NCBI GenBank assembly: GCA_963698435.1
Contig: CAVOQV010000018.1
Coordinates: 248,001 to 312,000 of the forward strand
DNA: 64,000 bases
Origin: Sva-07 sp963698435
Lineage (GTDB): Bacteria > Actinomycetota > Acidimicrobiia > Acidimicrobiales > Ilumatobacteraceae
Direction of reading: 5' to 3'
Positions 15,912-24,133 of this stretch are shown here, in pieces. The notes beneath the pieces were generated by a model. That model was not told the origin of the DNA and did no database searches. It worked only from the letters and a program-made list of their open reading frames with translations. A program made the position numbers and the translations under genes. The first letter of the stretch is position 1. Each line of letters starts with the position of its first letter.

Positions 15912-17348
15912 GTGAGCGACGAGTTCCCGACCAGCGCCGCCGACATCGCCTGGAACGTTCGCAACAACCTGACGAGCGCCAACGACGTGCTCGCCCGTCA
16001 TCTTGCAGCGATCGACGAACGCGAGGCAGATGTCCACGCCTTCAACCTGGTGCTCGCCGACGAAGCTCGTGCCCGGGCCGACGAGATCGACGAGGCGGTT
16101 GCCGTCGGTCGAGATCCCGGACCGCTGGCCGGGGTGCCGATCGCCCTGAAGGACAACATGTGCACTCGCGGGATCCCGACGACGTGCTCGTCGAAGATCC
16201 TCGATGGCTGGCGCCCGCCCTATGACGCCACCGTCGTCACCAAGCTCCACGACGCCGGAGCGATCGTGATCGGCAAGACGAATCTCGACGAGTTCGCAAT
16301 GGGATCGAGCACCGAGAACTCCGCATTCGGCGCGACTCGGAACCCGCATGACACCACCCGCGTGCCGGGCGGTTCGAGTGGTGGTTCGGCAGCTGCTGTC
16401 GCTGCCGGGTTCGCCGCCGTCAGTCTCGGTTCCGACACCGGTGGCTCGATCCGCCAGCCCGCGGCGCTGTGCGGAGTGGTCGGCGTCAAGCCCACGTACG
16501 GCGCGGTCAGCCGCTACGGACTGGTGGCGTTCGCGTCGAGTCTCGACCAGATCGGTCCGTTCGCCCACGACGTCGCCGACGCCGCCCTCGTGCTCGAAGC
16601 GATCTCCGGCCACGATCAGATGGACTCCACCTCGATCCGCCGAGGCCCGCTCGAGGTCACGCGGCAACTCGACATGGGGGTGGCCGGGCTCCGCGTCGGG
16701 CGCATCACCGACCTGCCCGCGGGCGCGAGCCCCGACGTTGCCGGTCGACTGGAAGAGGCGTTCGACGCGCTGCGTTCGGCCGGCGCCGAGATCGTCGACG
16801 TCGAGGTCCCCGCGTTCGGCTACGGCCTCACGGCGTACTACCTGATCGCTCCGGCGGAGGCATCCAGCAATCTCGCCCGCTACGACGGGGTCCGGTTCGG
16901 TCACCGTGTCGAGGCGCCCGACACCAACGCGATGTACATGGCCACCCGCACCGACGGATTCGGTGCCGAGGTCAAGCGCCGCATCATGCTCGGCACCTAC
17001 GCTCTCTCGGCGGGCTACTACGACGCCTACTACGGCAGGGCGCTCAAGGTCCGCCGCCGTATCGCTGCCGACTTCGCCGCTGCGTACGAACGAGCCGACG
17101 TCCTCCTCACGCCCGCCTCGCCGACCGTCGCGTTCCACCTCGGCGACAAGACGTCGGATCCGATGTCGATGTACCTCTGTGACACCTACACGATCCCGTC
17201 GAACCTCACCGGCGACCCCGCCATGAGCGTGCCGTTCGGGAGCGGGGACGATGGGCTGCCGGTCGGGGTCCAGATCCTCGCTCCTGCTCTGGAGGAGTCG
17301 CGCATGTTCCGCACCGCCGCCGAACTCGAACGGAGGGCACCCCGATGA
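15912..17348 (+). CDS. gatA: Asp-tRNA(Asn)/Glu-tRNA(Gln) amidotransferase subunit A
   Basis: 478 residues, an amidase-signature enzyme that releases ammonia from Gln. The catalytic triad region is visible: Lys in 'ALKDNMCTRG', Ser in 'GGSSGGSAAAVAAGF' and 'GSDTGGSIRQPAALCG'. GTG 15912 directly follows gatC. Its stop overlaps the gatB start as ATGA, indicating coupled translation. Confidence 0.96.
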   Translation: MSDEFPTSAADIAWNVRNNLTSANDVLARHLAAIDEREADVHAFNLVLADEARARADEIDEAVAVGRDPGPLAGVPIALKDNMCTRGIPTTCSSKILDGWRPPYDATVVTKLHDAGAIVIGKTNLDEFAMGSSTENSAFGATRNPHDTTRVPGGSSGGSAAAVAAGFAAVSLGSDTGGSIRQPAALCGVVGVKPTYGAVSRYGLVAFASSLDQIGPFAHDVADAALVLEAISGHDQMDSTSIRRGPLEVTRQLDMGVAGLRVGRITDLPAGASPDVAGRLEEAFDALRSAGAEIVDVEVPAFGYGLTAYYLIAPAEASSNLARYDGVRFGHRVEAPDTNAMYMATRTDGFGAEVKRRIMLGTYALSAGYYDAYYGRALKVRRRIAADFAAAYERADVLLTPASPTVAFHLGDKTSDPMSMYLCDTYTIPSNLTGDPAMSVPFGSGDDGLPVGVQILAPALEESRMFRTAAELERRAPR

Positions 17349-18808
17349 GCGAGACGACGAGCCCCAGCGACGAGACCTGGACGTTCCGCGGCTACGAGAT
17401 GGTCGTCGGGCTCGAGGTCCACGTCGAACTGGCGACGCGAACGAAGCTTTTTTCGGCGTCGCCCAACCGTTTCGGCGACGAACCGAACACGAACATCGAC
17501 CCGGTGACGCTCGGTTTGCCCGGCGCTCTGCCCGTGCTCAATCGGCAGGCGGTCGAACTCGCGATGCGGCTGGGCCTTGCGCTCGACTGCACGGTGCAGC
17601 GCTCGACGTTCGCTCGGAAGAACTACTTCTACCCGGACATGCCCAAGGCGTACCAGATCAGCCAGTACGACGAGCCGATCTGCGTCGACGGGTGGCTCGA
17701 CCTTCCTGGGGGCATCCGCGTCGGCATCGAGCGGGCGCACCTCGAAGAGGACACCGGCAAGTCGACCCATGTCGGTGGCAGCGGCGGGCGCATTCATGGC
17801 AGCGACTTCTCGTTGATCGACTTCAACCGTGCCGGCGTCCCGCTCGTGGAGATCGTGAGTCGTCCGGACATCCGCACACCCGATCAGGCCAAGGCCTACG
17901 TCACCGAGCTGCGGGCCATCCTCGTCGCAGTCGGTGCGTCCGACGCGAAGATGGAGGAAGGCTCGATGCGCGTCGACGCGAACGTCAGCGTCCGGCGCCC
18001 GGGCGCCGAGTTCGGGACGCGCTGTGAGATCAAGAACGTCAACTCGGTCCGGTCGGTCGGACGTGCAATCGAGTACGAGGCGCAGCGTCAGGTCGGCATG
18101 CTCGAGGCCGGGGAGTCGATCCGCCAGGAGACGCGCCACTGGGACGAGAACGACGGTCGCACCCACACCCTTCGCTCGAAGGAGGACGCCGACGACTACC
18201 GGTACTTCCAGGAACCCGATCTGGTCGTCGTCGATCCCGATCCGGAGTGGATCGAACGGGTGCGGGCGAGCCTGCCGGTGCTCCCGGCGGCTCGCCGTGC
18301 GCGGCTCGCCGGGCTGACGGGTCAGCCGGCCGATGCCGAGGCGATCCTCGTCGTCACCGATCGCGACCAGGATGCCTACGTGCTCGCCGTCGCCGATGCG
18401 GGCGGTGATGCGGCACGCGCCCTCGTCCATGTGAAGGAGGCGTTCGCCGAGCAGGGCGAGCACCCGGTGATTCCGGCGGCTGACCTCGCGAAGCTCACCC
18501 GGCTGGAAGTCGATGGCACGCTCACGGCCACGCAGGCCAAGCAGGTGCTGGCCGAGATCGTTGCCAATGGTGGTGGCGACGCCGAGGCGATCGCGGCGGC
18601 GAAGGGTTTCGAAGCGATGGACACCAGCGAGCTCGAGGCGATGGTCGACGCAGCGATCGCGGCCCAACCCGATGCGTGGGCGAAGTTCTGCGCCGGTGAG
18701 GGCAAGGCGATGGGTGCCCTGGTCGGCGCCGTGATGAAGGCGTCGAAGGGCCAAGCCGACGGCAAAGCCGTGACTGCGCTCCTCGAACAGCGTCGCGCCT
18801 CCACCTGA
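17345..18808 (+). CDS. gatB: Asp-tRNA(Asn)/Glu-tRNA(Gln) amidotransferase subunit B
   Basis: 487 residues. The N-terminal 'YEMVVGLEVHVELATRTKLF' region, 'DFNRAGVPLVEIVSRPD' and 'MRVDANVSVRRPG' are GatB hallmarks; the C-terminal YqeY-like helical domain binds tRNA. It phosphorylates and amidates Glu or Asp on the mischarged tRNA using ammonia channelled from GatA. ATG 17345 overlaps gatA by four bases. Last gene of the operon. Confidence 0.96.
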   Translation: MSETTSPSDETWTFRGYEMVVGLEVHVELATRTKLFSASPNRFGDEPNTNIDPVTLGLPGALPVLNRQAVELAMRLGLALDCTVQRSTFARKNYFYPDMPKAYQISQYDEPICVDGWLDLPGGIRVGIERAHLEEDTGKSTHVGGSGGRIHGSDFSLIDFNRAGVPLVEIVSRPDIRTPDQAKAYVTELRAILVAVGASDAKMEEGSMRVDANVSVRRPGAEFGTRCEIKNVNSVRSVGRAIEYEAQRQVGMLEAGESIRQETRHWDENDGRTHTLRSKEDADDYRYFQEPDLVVVDPDPEWIERVRASLPVLPAARRARLAGLTGQPADAEAILVVTDRDQDAYVLAVADAGGDAARALVHVKEAFAEQGEHPVIPAADLAKLTRLEVDGTLTATQAKQVLAEIVANGGGDAEAIAAAKGFEAMDTSELEAMVDAAIAAQPDAWAKFCAGEGKAMGALVGAVMKASKGQADGKAVTALLEQRRAST

Positions 18809-18814
18809 CCGCTG

Positions 18815-18838
18815 GTTCCCTGGCCGGGCCCGGGGAAC
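18815..18838. terminator. Hairpin downstream of gatB
   Basis: GTTCCC (18815-18820) pairs with GGGAAC (18833-18838), with a GC-rich inner part. It begins six bases after the gatB stop. No T-run, so only a candidate terminator. The rest of 18839-18957 shows no feature I recognise. Confidence 0.4.
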
Positions 18839-18957
18839 GACGTGTCCGACAGGCGTCGTATCTGGCGCGGCACGCGGTGACGGTCCGGCGAAGAGGGTTG
18901 CCGATGAAGTGACATTGGGCCCGGGACCCTCAGTCGACCGACTGGAATACTCTCGCC

Positions 18958-19707
18958 GTGGGGGATTTCGAGCTGACCGAACGGGTGGCGGTGGTGACCG
19001 GGGCGGGCCGGGGTATCGGCGAGGGAATCGCCTCTCGATTCGCTGATGCCGGCGCTGCGGTCGTGCTCGCCGCACGTACGACCGCCGAGATCGACGGCGT
19101 TGCTGCCTCGATCCGCGACCAGGGCGGCCGTGCGATCGCTGTACGGGCCGACGTCACGGACACGTTCGCTCTCGGCTCGCTCGCCACCACCGCGGTGGAG
19201 GAGTTCGGGCACCTGGACATCTGGGTCAACAACGCAGGTGGTGCCGAGGTCGGCAAGCCGTTGACCGAGCTGAAGCGCAGTGAGTGGGACGAGGTCGTCG
19301 CCCTGAACTTCACCGCGGTCTGGAATGGTGCGATGGCTGCGGTCGAGCAGATGCGCTGGGGCTCGATCATCAACGTGTCGTCGATGGCAGCGTTCGGGGC
19401 GAGGCCTGGCAAGGGTCACTACGCGGCGTGCAAGGCCGCCGTGATCTCGTTGACGCAGACCATGGCGGTCGAGTTGGCGCCGGACATCCGCGTCAACGCG
19501 ATCGCGCCCGGGATCGTGCCGACGAAGCTGCTCTTCGATGCCTTGGACGTGGAGGGGCTCGGGCTCGAGGACCTCGCTGCTCGTTCGCCCCTCGGTCTCG
19601 GCACGCCCGCCGACGTCGCCGCCGCTGCGGTGTATCTCGCGTCGCCTGCGGCGCGATGGGTGACCGGGCAGACGATTCAGGTGTCGGGCGGCATGACGAT
19701 CATCTGA
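18958..19707 (+). CDS. SDR family oxidoreductase
   Basis: 249 residues, a complete classical short-chain dehydrogenase: cofactor loop TGAGRGIGEG, NNAGG, catalytic Ser in 'NVSSMAAFG', YxxxK as YAACK, and a C-terminal 'VSGGMTI'. The acidic/Arg pattern after the second strand ('LAARTTAEID') suggests NADP. Substrate unknown; its neighbour is an acyl-CoA dehydrogenase, suggesting acyl or steroid catabolism. GTG 18958. Confidence 0.9.
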   Translation: MGDFELTERVAVVTGAGRGIGEGIASRFADAGAAVVLAARTTAEIDGVAASIRDQGGRAIAVRADVTDTFALGSLATTAVEEFGHLDIWVNNAGGAEVGKPLTELKRSEWDEVVALNFTAVWNGAMAAVEQMRWGSIINVSSMAAFGARPGKGHYAACKAAVISLTQTMAVELAPDIRVNAIAPGIVPTKLLFDALDVEGLGLEDLAARSPLGLGTPADVAAAAVYLASPAARWVTGQTIQVSGGMTII

Positions 19708-19763
19708 TCGATCGCGTTGCGCCTGACTCGTCGGCGATCGCGGCGCCTCGACACACTCGGACG

Positions 19764-21008
19764 ATGGACTTCGAGATCCCCGCCGACATCCAGGACACCC
19801 TCGATCAGCTCGATGCGTTCATCGAGGCCGAGATCAAGCCGCTCGAGCAGCGGGACGACAACATCCGCTTCTTCGACCACCGGCGCGAGTGGGCTCGGAC
19901 CGACTTCGACAACGACGGCGTCCCGAGGGCCGACTGGGAGGAGCTGTTGCGCGAGATGCGTCGACGAGCCGACGCCGCCGGCTGGCTGCGACTCGCGCTG
20001 CCGTCAGAATTCGGCGGTCGAGACGCCAGCAACCTGGAGATGGCCATCATCCGCGAGCACCTCGCCCACAAGGGCCTCGGCCTGCACAACGACCTGCAGA
20101 ACGAATCGTCGATCGTCGGCAACTTCCCGACGGTGCTGATGATGCGCGACTTCGGCACCGAGCAGCAGAAGGCCGACTGGATGCCGGGCTTCCTGGACGG
20201 TACCCGTCGACTGGCATTCGGACTGACCGAGCCGAACCACGGCAGCGATGCCACCTACATGGAGACGACAGCCGTTCGCGACGGTGACGAGTGGGTGCTC
20301 AACGGGATGAAGCGGTGGAATTCCGGCCTCCATCACGCCACCCACGACATCATCTTCGCCCGCACGTCGGGCGAGCCCGGCAGCCCCAAGGGAATCAGCG
20401 CGTTCCTCGTCCCGACCGACGCCGCGGGGTTCAACGTCGACTTCTTCTGGTGGACCTTCAACATGCCGACGGATCATGCCGAGGTCAGCCTCACCGATGT
20501 GCGTGTCGGTGCCGATGCGCTCTTCGGTGAGGTCGATCGAGGGCTCGAGCTGGCCCAGCATTTCGTGCACGAGAACCGGATCCGTCAGGCGGCCTCGTCG
20601 CTCGGCGCAGCGCAGTACTGCATCGACGAAGCGGTCGCCTACGCGAACAGCCGGACGACGTGGGGCAAGAAGCTCTCGGTCAACCAGGGCATCCAGTTCC
20701 CGCTCGTCGAACTGCACACCGAAGCGGCGATGCTTCGACAGTTGGTCCGCTACACCGCAGCGATGCTCGACCAGAAGCATCACATGGAGGTGACCCACCT
20801 GGTCGCGATGTGCAACTACCGAGCGAACCGGCTCGCGTGCGACGCCGCCGACCGGGCGATGCAGACATGTGGCGGCGTCGGGTACTCGCGCCACATGCCG
20901 TTCGAGCACATCTACCGCCACCATCGCCGCTACCGGATCACCGAAGGCTCCGAGGAGATCCAGATGCGCAAGGTCGGCCAGCATCTCTTCGGTTTCGGCC
21001 GCAAGTGA
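19764..21008 (+). CDS. Acyl-CoA dehydrogenase family protein
   Basis: 414 residues. FAD-dependent acyl-CoA dehydrogenase fold: 'FGLTEPNHGSDATYMETTA' (flavin-binding middle domain), 'WNSGLHHATHDIIFART', and the C-terminal 'AMQTCGGVGYSRHMPFEHIYR' and 'ITEGSEEIQMRKVGQHLFG'. It would oxidise an acyl-CoA to the enoyl-CoA with ETF as acceptor. ATG at 19764 begins the conserved domain. Follows an SDR gene 56 bases away in a likely operon. Confidence 0.92.
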   Translation: MDFEIPADIQDTLDQLDAFIEAEIKPLEQRDDNIRFFDHRREWARTDFDNDGVPRADWEELLREMRRRADAAGWLRLALPSEFGGRDASNLEMAIIREHLAHKGLGLHNDLQNESSIVGNFPTVLMMRDFGTEQQKADWMPGFLDGTRRLAFGLTEPNHGSDATYMETTAVRDGDEWVLNGMKRWNSGLHHATHDIIFARTSGEPGSPKGISAFLVPTDAAGFNVDFFWWTFNMPTDHAEVSLTDVRVGADALFGEVDRGLELAQHFVHENRIRQAASSLGAAQYCIDEAVAYANSRTTWGKKLSVNQGIQFPLVELHTEAAMLRQLVRYTAAMLDQKHHMEVTHLVAMCNYRANRLACDAADRAMQTCGGVGYSRHMPFEHIYRHHRRYRITEGSEEIQMRKVGQHLFGFGRK

Positions 21009-21032
21009 ACCGCCGGGTCTGAACCCGAGCGG

Positions 21033-21740
21033 TCACTCGTCGCGCAGGCCGATCGAAGCCGCCATCGACGTGGCGGCGGCACGGAAGAGCGCCTCGTCGT
21101 CGCTGACGAAGTTGCGTGTCTGACCGAACAGCTCGAAGGTCAGCAGCCCGAACAGTTGCGACCATGCGGTGATGATCGCCAGCGTCGTCGTGTCGTCGAC
21201 GTCGATGTCGAGCTCCGTTCGCAGCGCGGAGAACGACTCCGAGAGCGAGGGTTCGATCGAGCGATCGGCAACGGGTTCGAGTCGGTCGGCCTCGCGCACG
21301 ATGCGCACGAGAGCTCGCGAGACCCTGGTGCCCGATGCCACCGTGTCGTCGGGGGCTGCGTACCCGGGGATCGGGGTGCCGTAGATCAGTGCGTAGTCGT
21401 TCCGATGCGCCAGCGCCCAGGATCTGATGGCCAGTGCGGCTTCGACCCAGCGTGCAGCGGGGGGTCGTCCGCTGGTCGACTCGACATGCCGCTCGGTGTG
21501 GTCGCCGAGCGAGTCGTACGCCTCGATGATGAGCGCGGTCAGGAGTTCGTCCCGGCTGGAGAAGTAGCGGTAGATCGCCGACGACACCATGCCGACGTCG
21601 CGGGCGACCGCCCGCAACGACAGGTCGTTGGCTCCATCGCTGGCGACTCGTTCCACCGCCGCCGCGAGGATCGCTGCGCGGACCTCGGCGCGTGCCCGGG
21701 CGCGGGCTCCGGTCACCGTCGTCGTCACTGGATCGGGCAT
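21033..21740 (-). CDS. TetR/AcrR family transcriptional regulator (WHG-type C-terminal domain)
   Basis: 235 residues. Helix-turn-helix 'ILAAAVERVASDGANDLSLRAVARDVGMVSSAIYRYFSSRDELL', then the TetR_C 'AIRSWALAHRNDYALIYGTPIPGY' region typical of WHG-domain TetRs. ATG 21740 (MPDPVTTT); the frame runs further to 21890 but over the operators. It is divergent from an F420-type reductase gene and two near-identical 15-bp palindromes lie in between, so it very likely represses that gene and itself. Confidence 0.9.
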   Translation of the reverse strand: MPDPVTTTVTGARARARAEVRAAILAAAVERVASDGANDLSLRAVARDVGMVSSAIYRYFSSRDELLTALIIEAYDSLGDHTERHVESTSGRPPAARWVEAALAIRSWALAHRNDYALIYGTPIPGYAAPDDTVASGTRVSRALVRIVREADRLEPVADRSIEPSLSESFSALRTELDIDVDDTTTLAIITAWSQLFGLLTFELFGQTRNFVSDDEALFRAAATSMAASIGLRDE

Positions 21741-21760
21741 CGCTGCAGTCTGACAGAAAT

Positions 21761-21827
21761 GAGAGCAGTGCTCTTGATTCCGAAGCGCCTGTCGTGTACG
21801 GTGCTCACAAACGAGAGCAGTGCTCTC
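21761..21827 (+). promoter_or_regulatory. Promoter flanked by two TetR operators
   Basis: Operators GAGAGCAGTGCTCTT (21761-21775) and GAGAGCAGTGCTCTC (21813-21827, perfect around a central G). Between them sits TTGATT (21774-21779), 17 bases, TACGGT (21797-21802), a plausible sigma-70-type promoter reading rightward. The first operator overlaps the -35 and the second sits just past the expected start, an ideal layout for repression. Confidence 0.75.
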
Positions 21828-21843
21828 TCTGAAAGGAACCCCG

Positions 21844-22354
21844 ATGACCACCGATCGACTCGACTCCCCCGACACCACCGCCGGGCCCACCGCAACGGAT
21901 GGAAGGGCCGCCGTGCGCTATCTGCAGCCGGACTGGTTCACCCGCCGCGTCTTCAACCCGTTCGTCGCTCGCTGCACCCGATGGGGGATCAGCCTGTGGG
22001 GTTCGCGCGTGCTCTCGGTGCCGGGGCGTGTCTCGGGCGAGATCCGTACGACGCCGGTGAACGTGCTCACGGTTGCCGATCGCCGGTACCTCGTTGCGCC
22101 ACGTGGCGAGACCCACTGGGTGCGAAACGCGGCGCGCAGCGGGCGGCGGTACCTTGCGCGTCGGTCGCCGCGTCGAGTCGGTCCGGCTCCGGGAGTTGGA
22201 GGATCTCGACAAGCCCGAGGTCCTGCGGTCCTACCTGCGCCGCTGGAAGTGGGAGGTCGGTCAGTTCTTCGACGGGGTCGGCCCGGACAGCGCCGACGAC
22301 GAACTGCTCGCGACCGCACCGAACCACCCGGTGTTCGAAATCCTCGCGGTCTGA
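21844..22354 (+). pseudogene. F420-type deazaflavin-dependent nitroreductase family gene with a +1 frameshift
   Basis: The reading starts at ATG 21844 after AAGGA and matches the DUF385/deazaflavin nitroreductase family ('VPGRVSGEIRTTPVNVLTVADRRYLVAPRGETHWVRN'). At about 22126-22150, in a run of GC triplets, the frame is lost. The continuation lies in the next frame: 'GGTLRVGRRVESVRLRELE...' to the TGA at 22354. One extra base explains it, and the joined product would be about 169 residues, a normal size. It could be a sequencing error, a recent mutation or, least likely, a programmed shift. Its promoter and operators look intact. Confidence 0.8.
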
Positions 22355-22361
22355 CGCAGGT

Positions 22362-23567
22362 TCAGGCCGTGCTGGCCGTTCGGGCTGCCTGTCGCATCAG
22401 CCGTGGAGGCAGCGGGATCCGATCCGCGAACTTGGTCGCCATCGGCCCGATGATCGCAGTGAGCAGGACGTAGCCGGCGGCGAGAGCTCCGAGTTCCGGG
22501 CCGTTGACGAGGCTCGACCCGATTGCCGCGATCACGATCGAGAACTCGCCGCGAGCGATCAACACCGTTCCGGCGCGCAGGCGGCCCTTCGGGGCAGCCC
22601 CGACGCGACCGGCGGCATACCAGCCGGTCGCCACCTTGGTGAACGCGGTCACGATGGTGAGCACCAGCGCCGGGACCGCTGCGTCGACCAGGTCGGCGGG
22701 GTCGATCTGGAACGAGAAGAACAGGAAGAACGTTGCGGCGAACAGATCTCGAAGCGGCGAGATCAGCTCGTTCGCTCGCTCCTCGGCGCGACCCGACAGT
22801 GCGAGCCCGACGAGGAACGCTCCGATCGCGCCCGATACCTCGAACTGCTGGGCGATGCCGGCGACGAGCAGGGTGATACCGAACACGGTGAGCAGGAAGG
22901 TCTCGTCGCTCCCGCCGGCGACGAGGTCGCTGATGCGGCGCCCATAGCGAAGGGCGGTGAGGAGGATGACCGACACGGCCACGAGCGCGATCGACACGCT
23001 CGTCAGCGTCGCGACGACCGTCCCGCCGACGATCAATGCCGCAACGACGGGGAGGTACACCGCCATCGCCAAGTCTTCGATCACCAGCAGGTTCAGCACA
23101 GCCGGTGTCTCACGGAAGCCGAGCCGCCCGAAGTCGGACAGCGCTTTGCTGACCACGCCGGATGACGAGATCCAAGTGACCCCGCCGAGGAGTACAGCTG
23201 CCAGCGGATCCCAACCCAGGATCAGTCCGAGGGCGACGCCGGGCAGCGCGTTGAGCATCATGTCGATCAGGCCGGGGGGGATTCCCGTCCGCAATCCGTC
23301 GCGCAGTTCGCTTTCGGAGTACTCGAGTCCGAGCGCGAACAGCAGCAGGAGGACACCGATCTCCGCCGTGATCTCGAAGAAGTCGCGCGACACGTCGAGC
23401 TGCACGGCACCCCCCTCACCCATCGCCAACCCGGCGATCAGGTAGAGGGGGACGGCGGTGATGCCGAATCGTCCGGCGACCCGGGACAGCAACGCCAGGC
23501 CGAGGATCAGCGCGCCGATCTCGACGAAGGCGAGCGCAGTCTCACTGGTGCCGGCGGCGAACAGCAT
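22362..23567 (-). CDS. Cation:proton antiporter (CPA2/KefB family), KhtU-like
   Basis: 401 residues, about 11-12 hydrophobic helices. CPA2 features: 'LLLLFALGLEYSESELRDG', 'SSSGVVSKALSDFG' and 'NLLVIEDLAMAVYLPVV'. It lacks a cytosolic RCK domain; the preceding gene on the same strand, 10 bases away, encodes a separate RCK-C protein. This is the KhtT-KhtU arrangement of K+(NH4+)/H+ antiporters. Likely role: potassium export and pH or osmotic balance. ATG 23567. Confidence 0.9.
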   Translation of the reverse strand: MLFAAGTSETALAFVEIGALILGLALLSRVAGRFGITAVPLYLIAGLAMGEGGAVQLDVSRDFFEITAEIGVLLLLFALGLEYSESELRDGLRTGIPPGLIDMMLNALPGVALGLILGWDPLAAVLLGGVTWISSSGVVSKALSDFGRLGFRETPAVLNLLVIEDLAMAVYLPVVAALIVGGTVVATLTSVSIALVAVSVILLTALRYGRRISDLVAGGSDETFLLTVFGITLLVAGIAQQFEVSGAIGAFLVGLALSGRAEERANELISPLRDLFAATFFLFFSFQIDPADLVDAAVPALVLTIVTAFTKVATGWYAAGRVGAAPKGRLRAGTVLIARGEFSIVIAAIGSSLVNGPELGALAAGYVLLTAIIGPMATKFADRIPLPPRLMRQAARTASTA

Positions 23568-23577
23568 CGATCGTGTG

Positions 23578-24060
23578 TCAGTGGCGAATCAGATCGCGCA
23601 TGGCTGCGAGACCGTCGGTCGTGCCGACGGCGACGATCACGTCGCCTGCCATCAGGGGGAACTCCGGTCCGGGAGCGGGGATCGATTGGCCATCGCGGAT
23701 GATCGCGACGATCGACGAGCCCGTCTTCGTGCGGTACATCCCGTCGCCGATCGTTGCGCCCGACGCCGGAGACGACGGCGTCAACTCGATCCACTCGATC
23801 GCCAATCCTTCGATCTCCTGTTGGACCGCAGCGACCGCCTCGGTCACCCGGCTCGCGCCGAGGAGTTCCGACACGGTTCGGGTGTCGGCGGCGGACAGGC
23901 TCACGAGCATCGAGCACTTGTCGGGGTCGTCCGAGTCGTAGACGAGAATCTCGCGTCGGCCGTCGTGGTGGACGAGCACCCCGATGTCGTCGCCGTTCTC
24001 GGTCGTGAACTCGTGGCGCACTCCGACGCCCGGCAGTTTGGTCTCGCGCACGTCGGCCAT
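23578..24060 (-). CDS. RCK-C (TrkA-C) domain regulator of the adjacent antiporter, KhtT-like
   Basis: 160 residues: an N-terminal KhtT-like domain ('ETKLPGVGVRHEFTTENGDDIGVLVHHDGRREI') and a C-terminal TrkA-C domain ('GATIGDGMYRTKTGSSIVAIIRDG...MAGDVIVAVGT'). In the Bacillus homologue this domain binds c-di-AMP and gates the antiporter; ligand binding here is inference. ATG 24060; the open frame further upstream overlaps ilvD. First gene of a two-gene operon. Confidence 0.88.
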   Translation of the reverse strand: MADVRETKLPGVGVRHEFTTENGDDIGVLVHHDGRREILVYDSDDPDKCSMLVSLSAADTRTVSELLGASRVTEAVAAVQQEIEGLAIEWIELTPSSPASGATIGDGMYRTKTGSSIVAIIRDGQSIPAPGPEFPLMAGDVIVAVGTTDGLAAMRDLIRH

Positions 24061-24133
24061 CGGTTCATTCTGGCAGCGACTGGTGGGCACAGCACCAGGC
24101 TCGGCTCCGGCCGCCGCCACTACCGTGCAGTCC

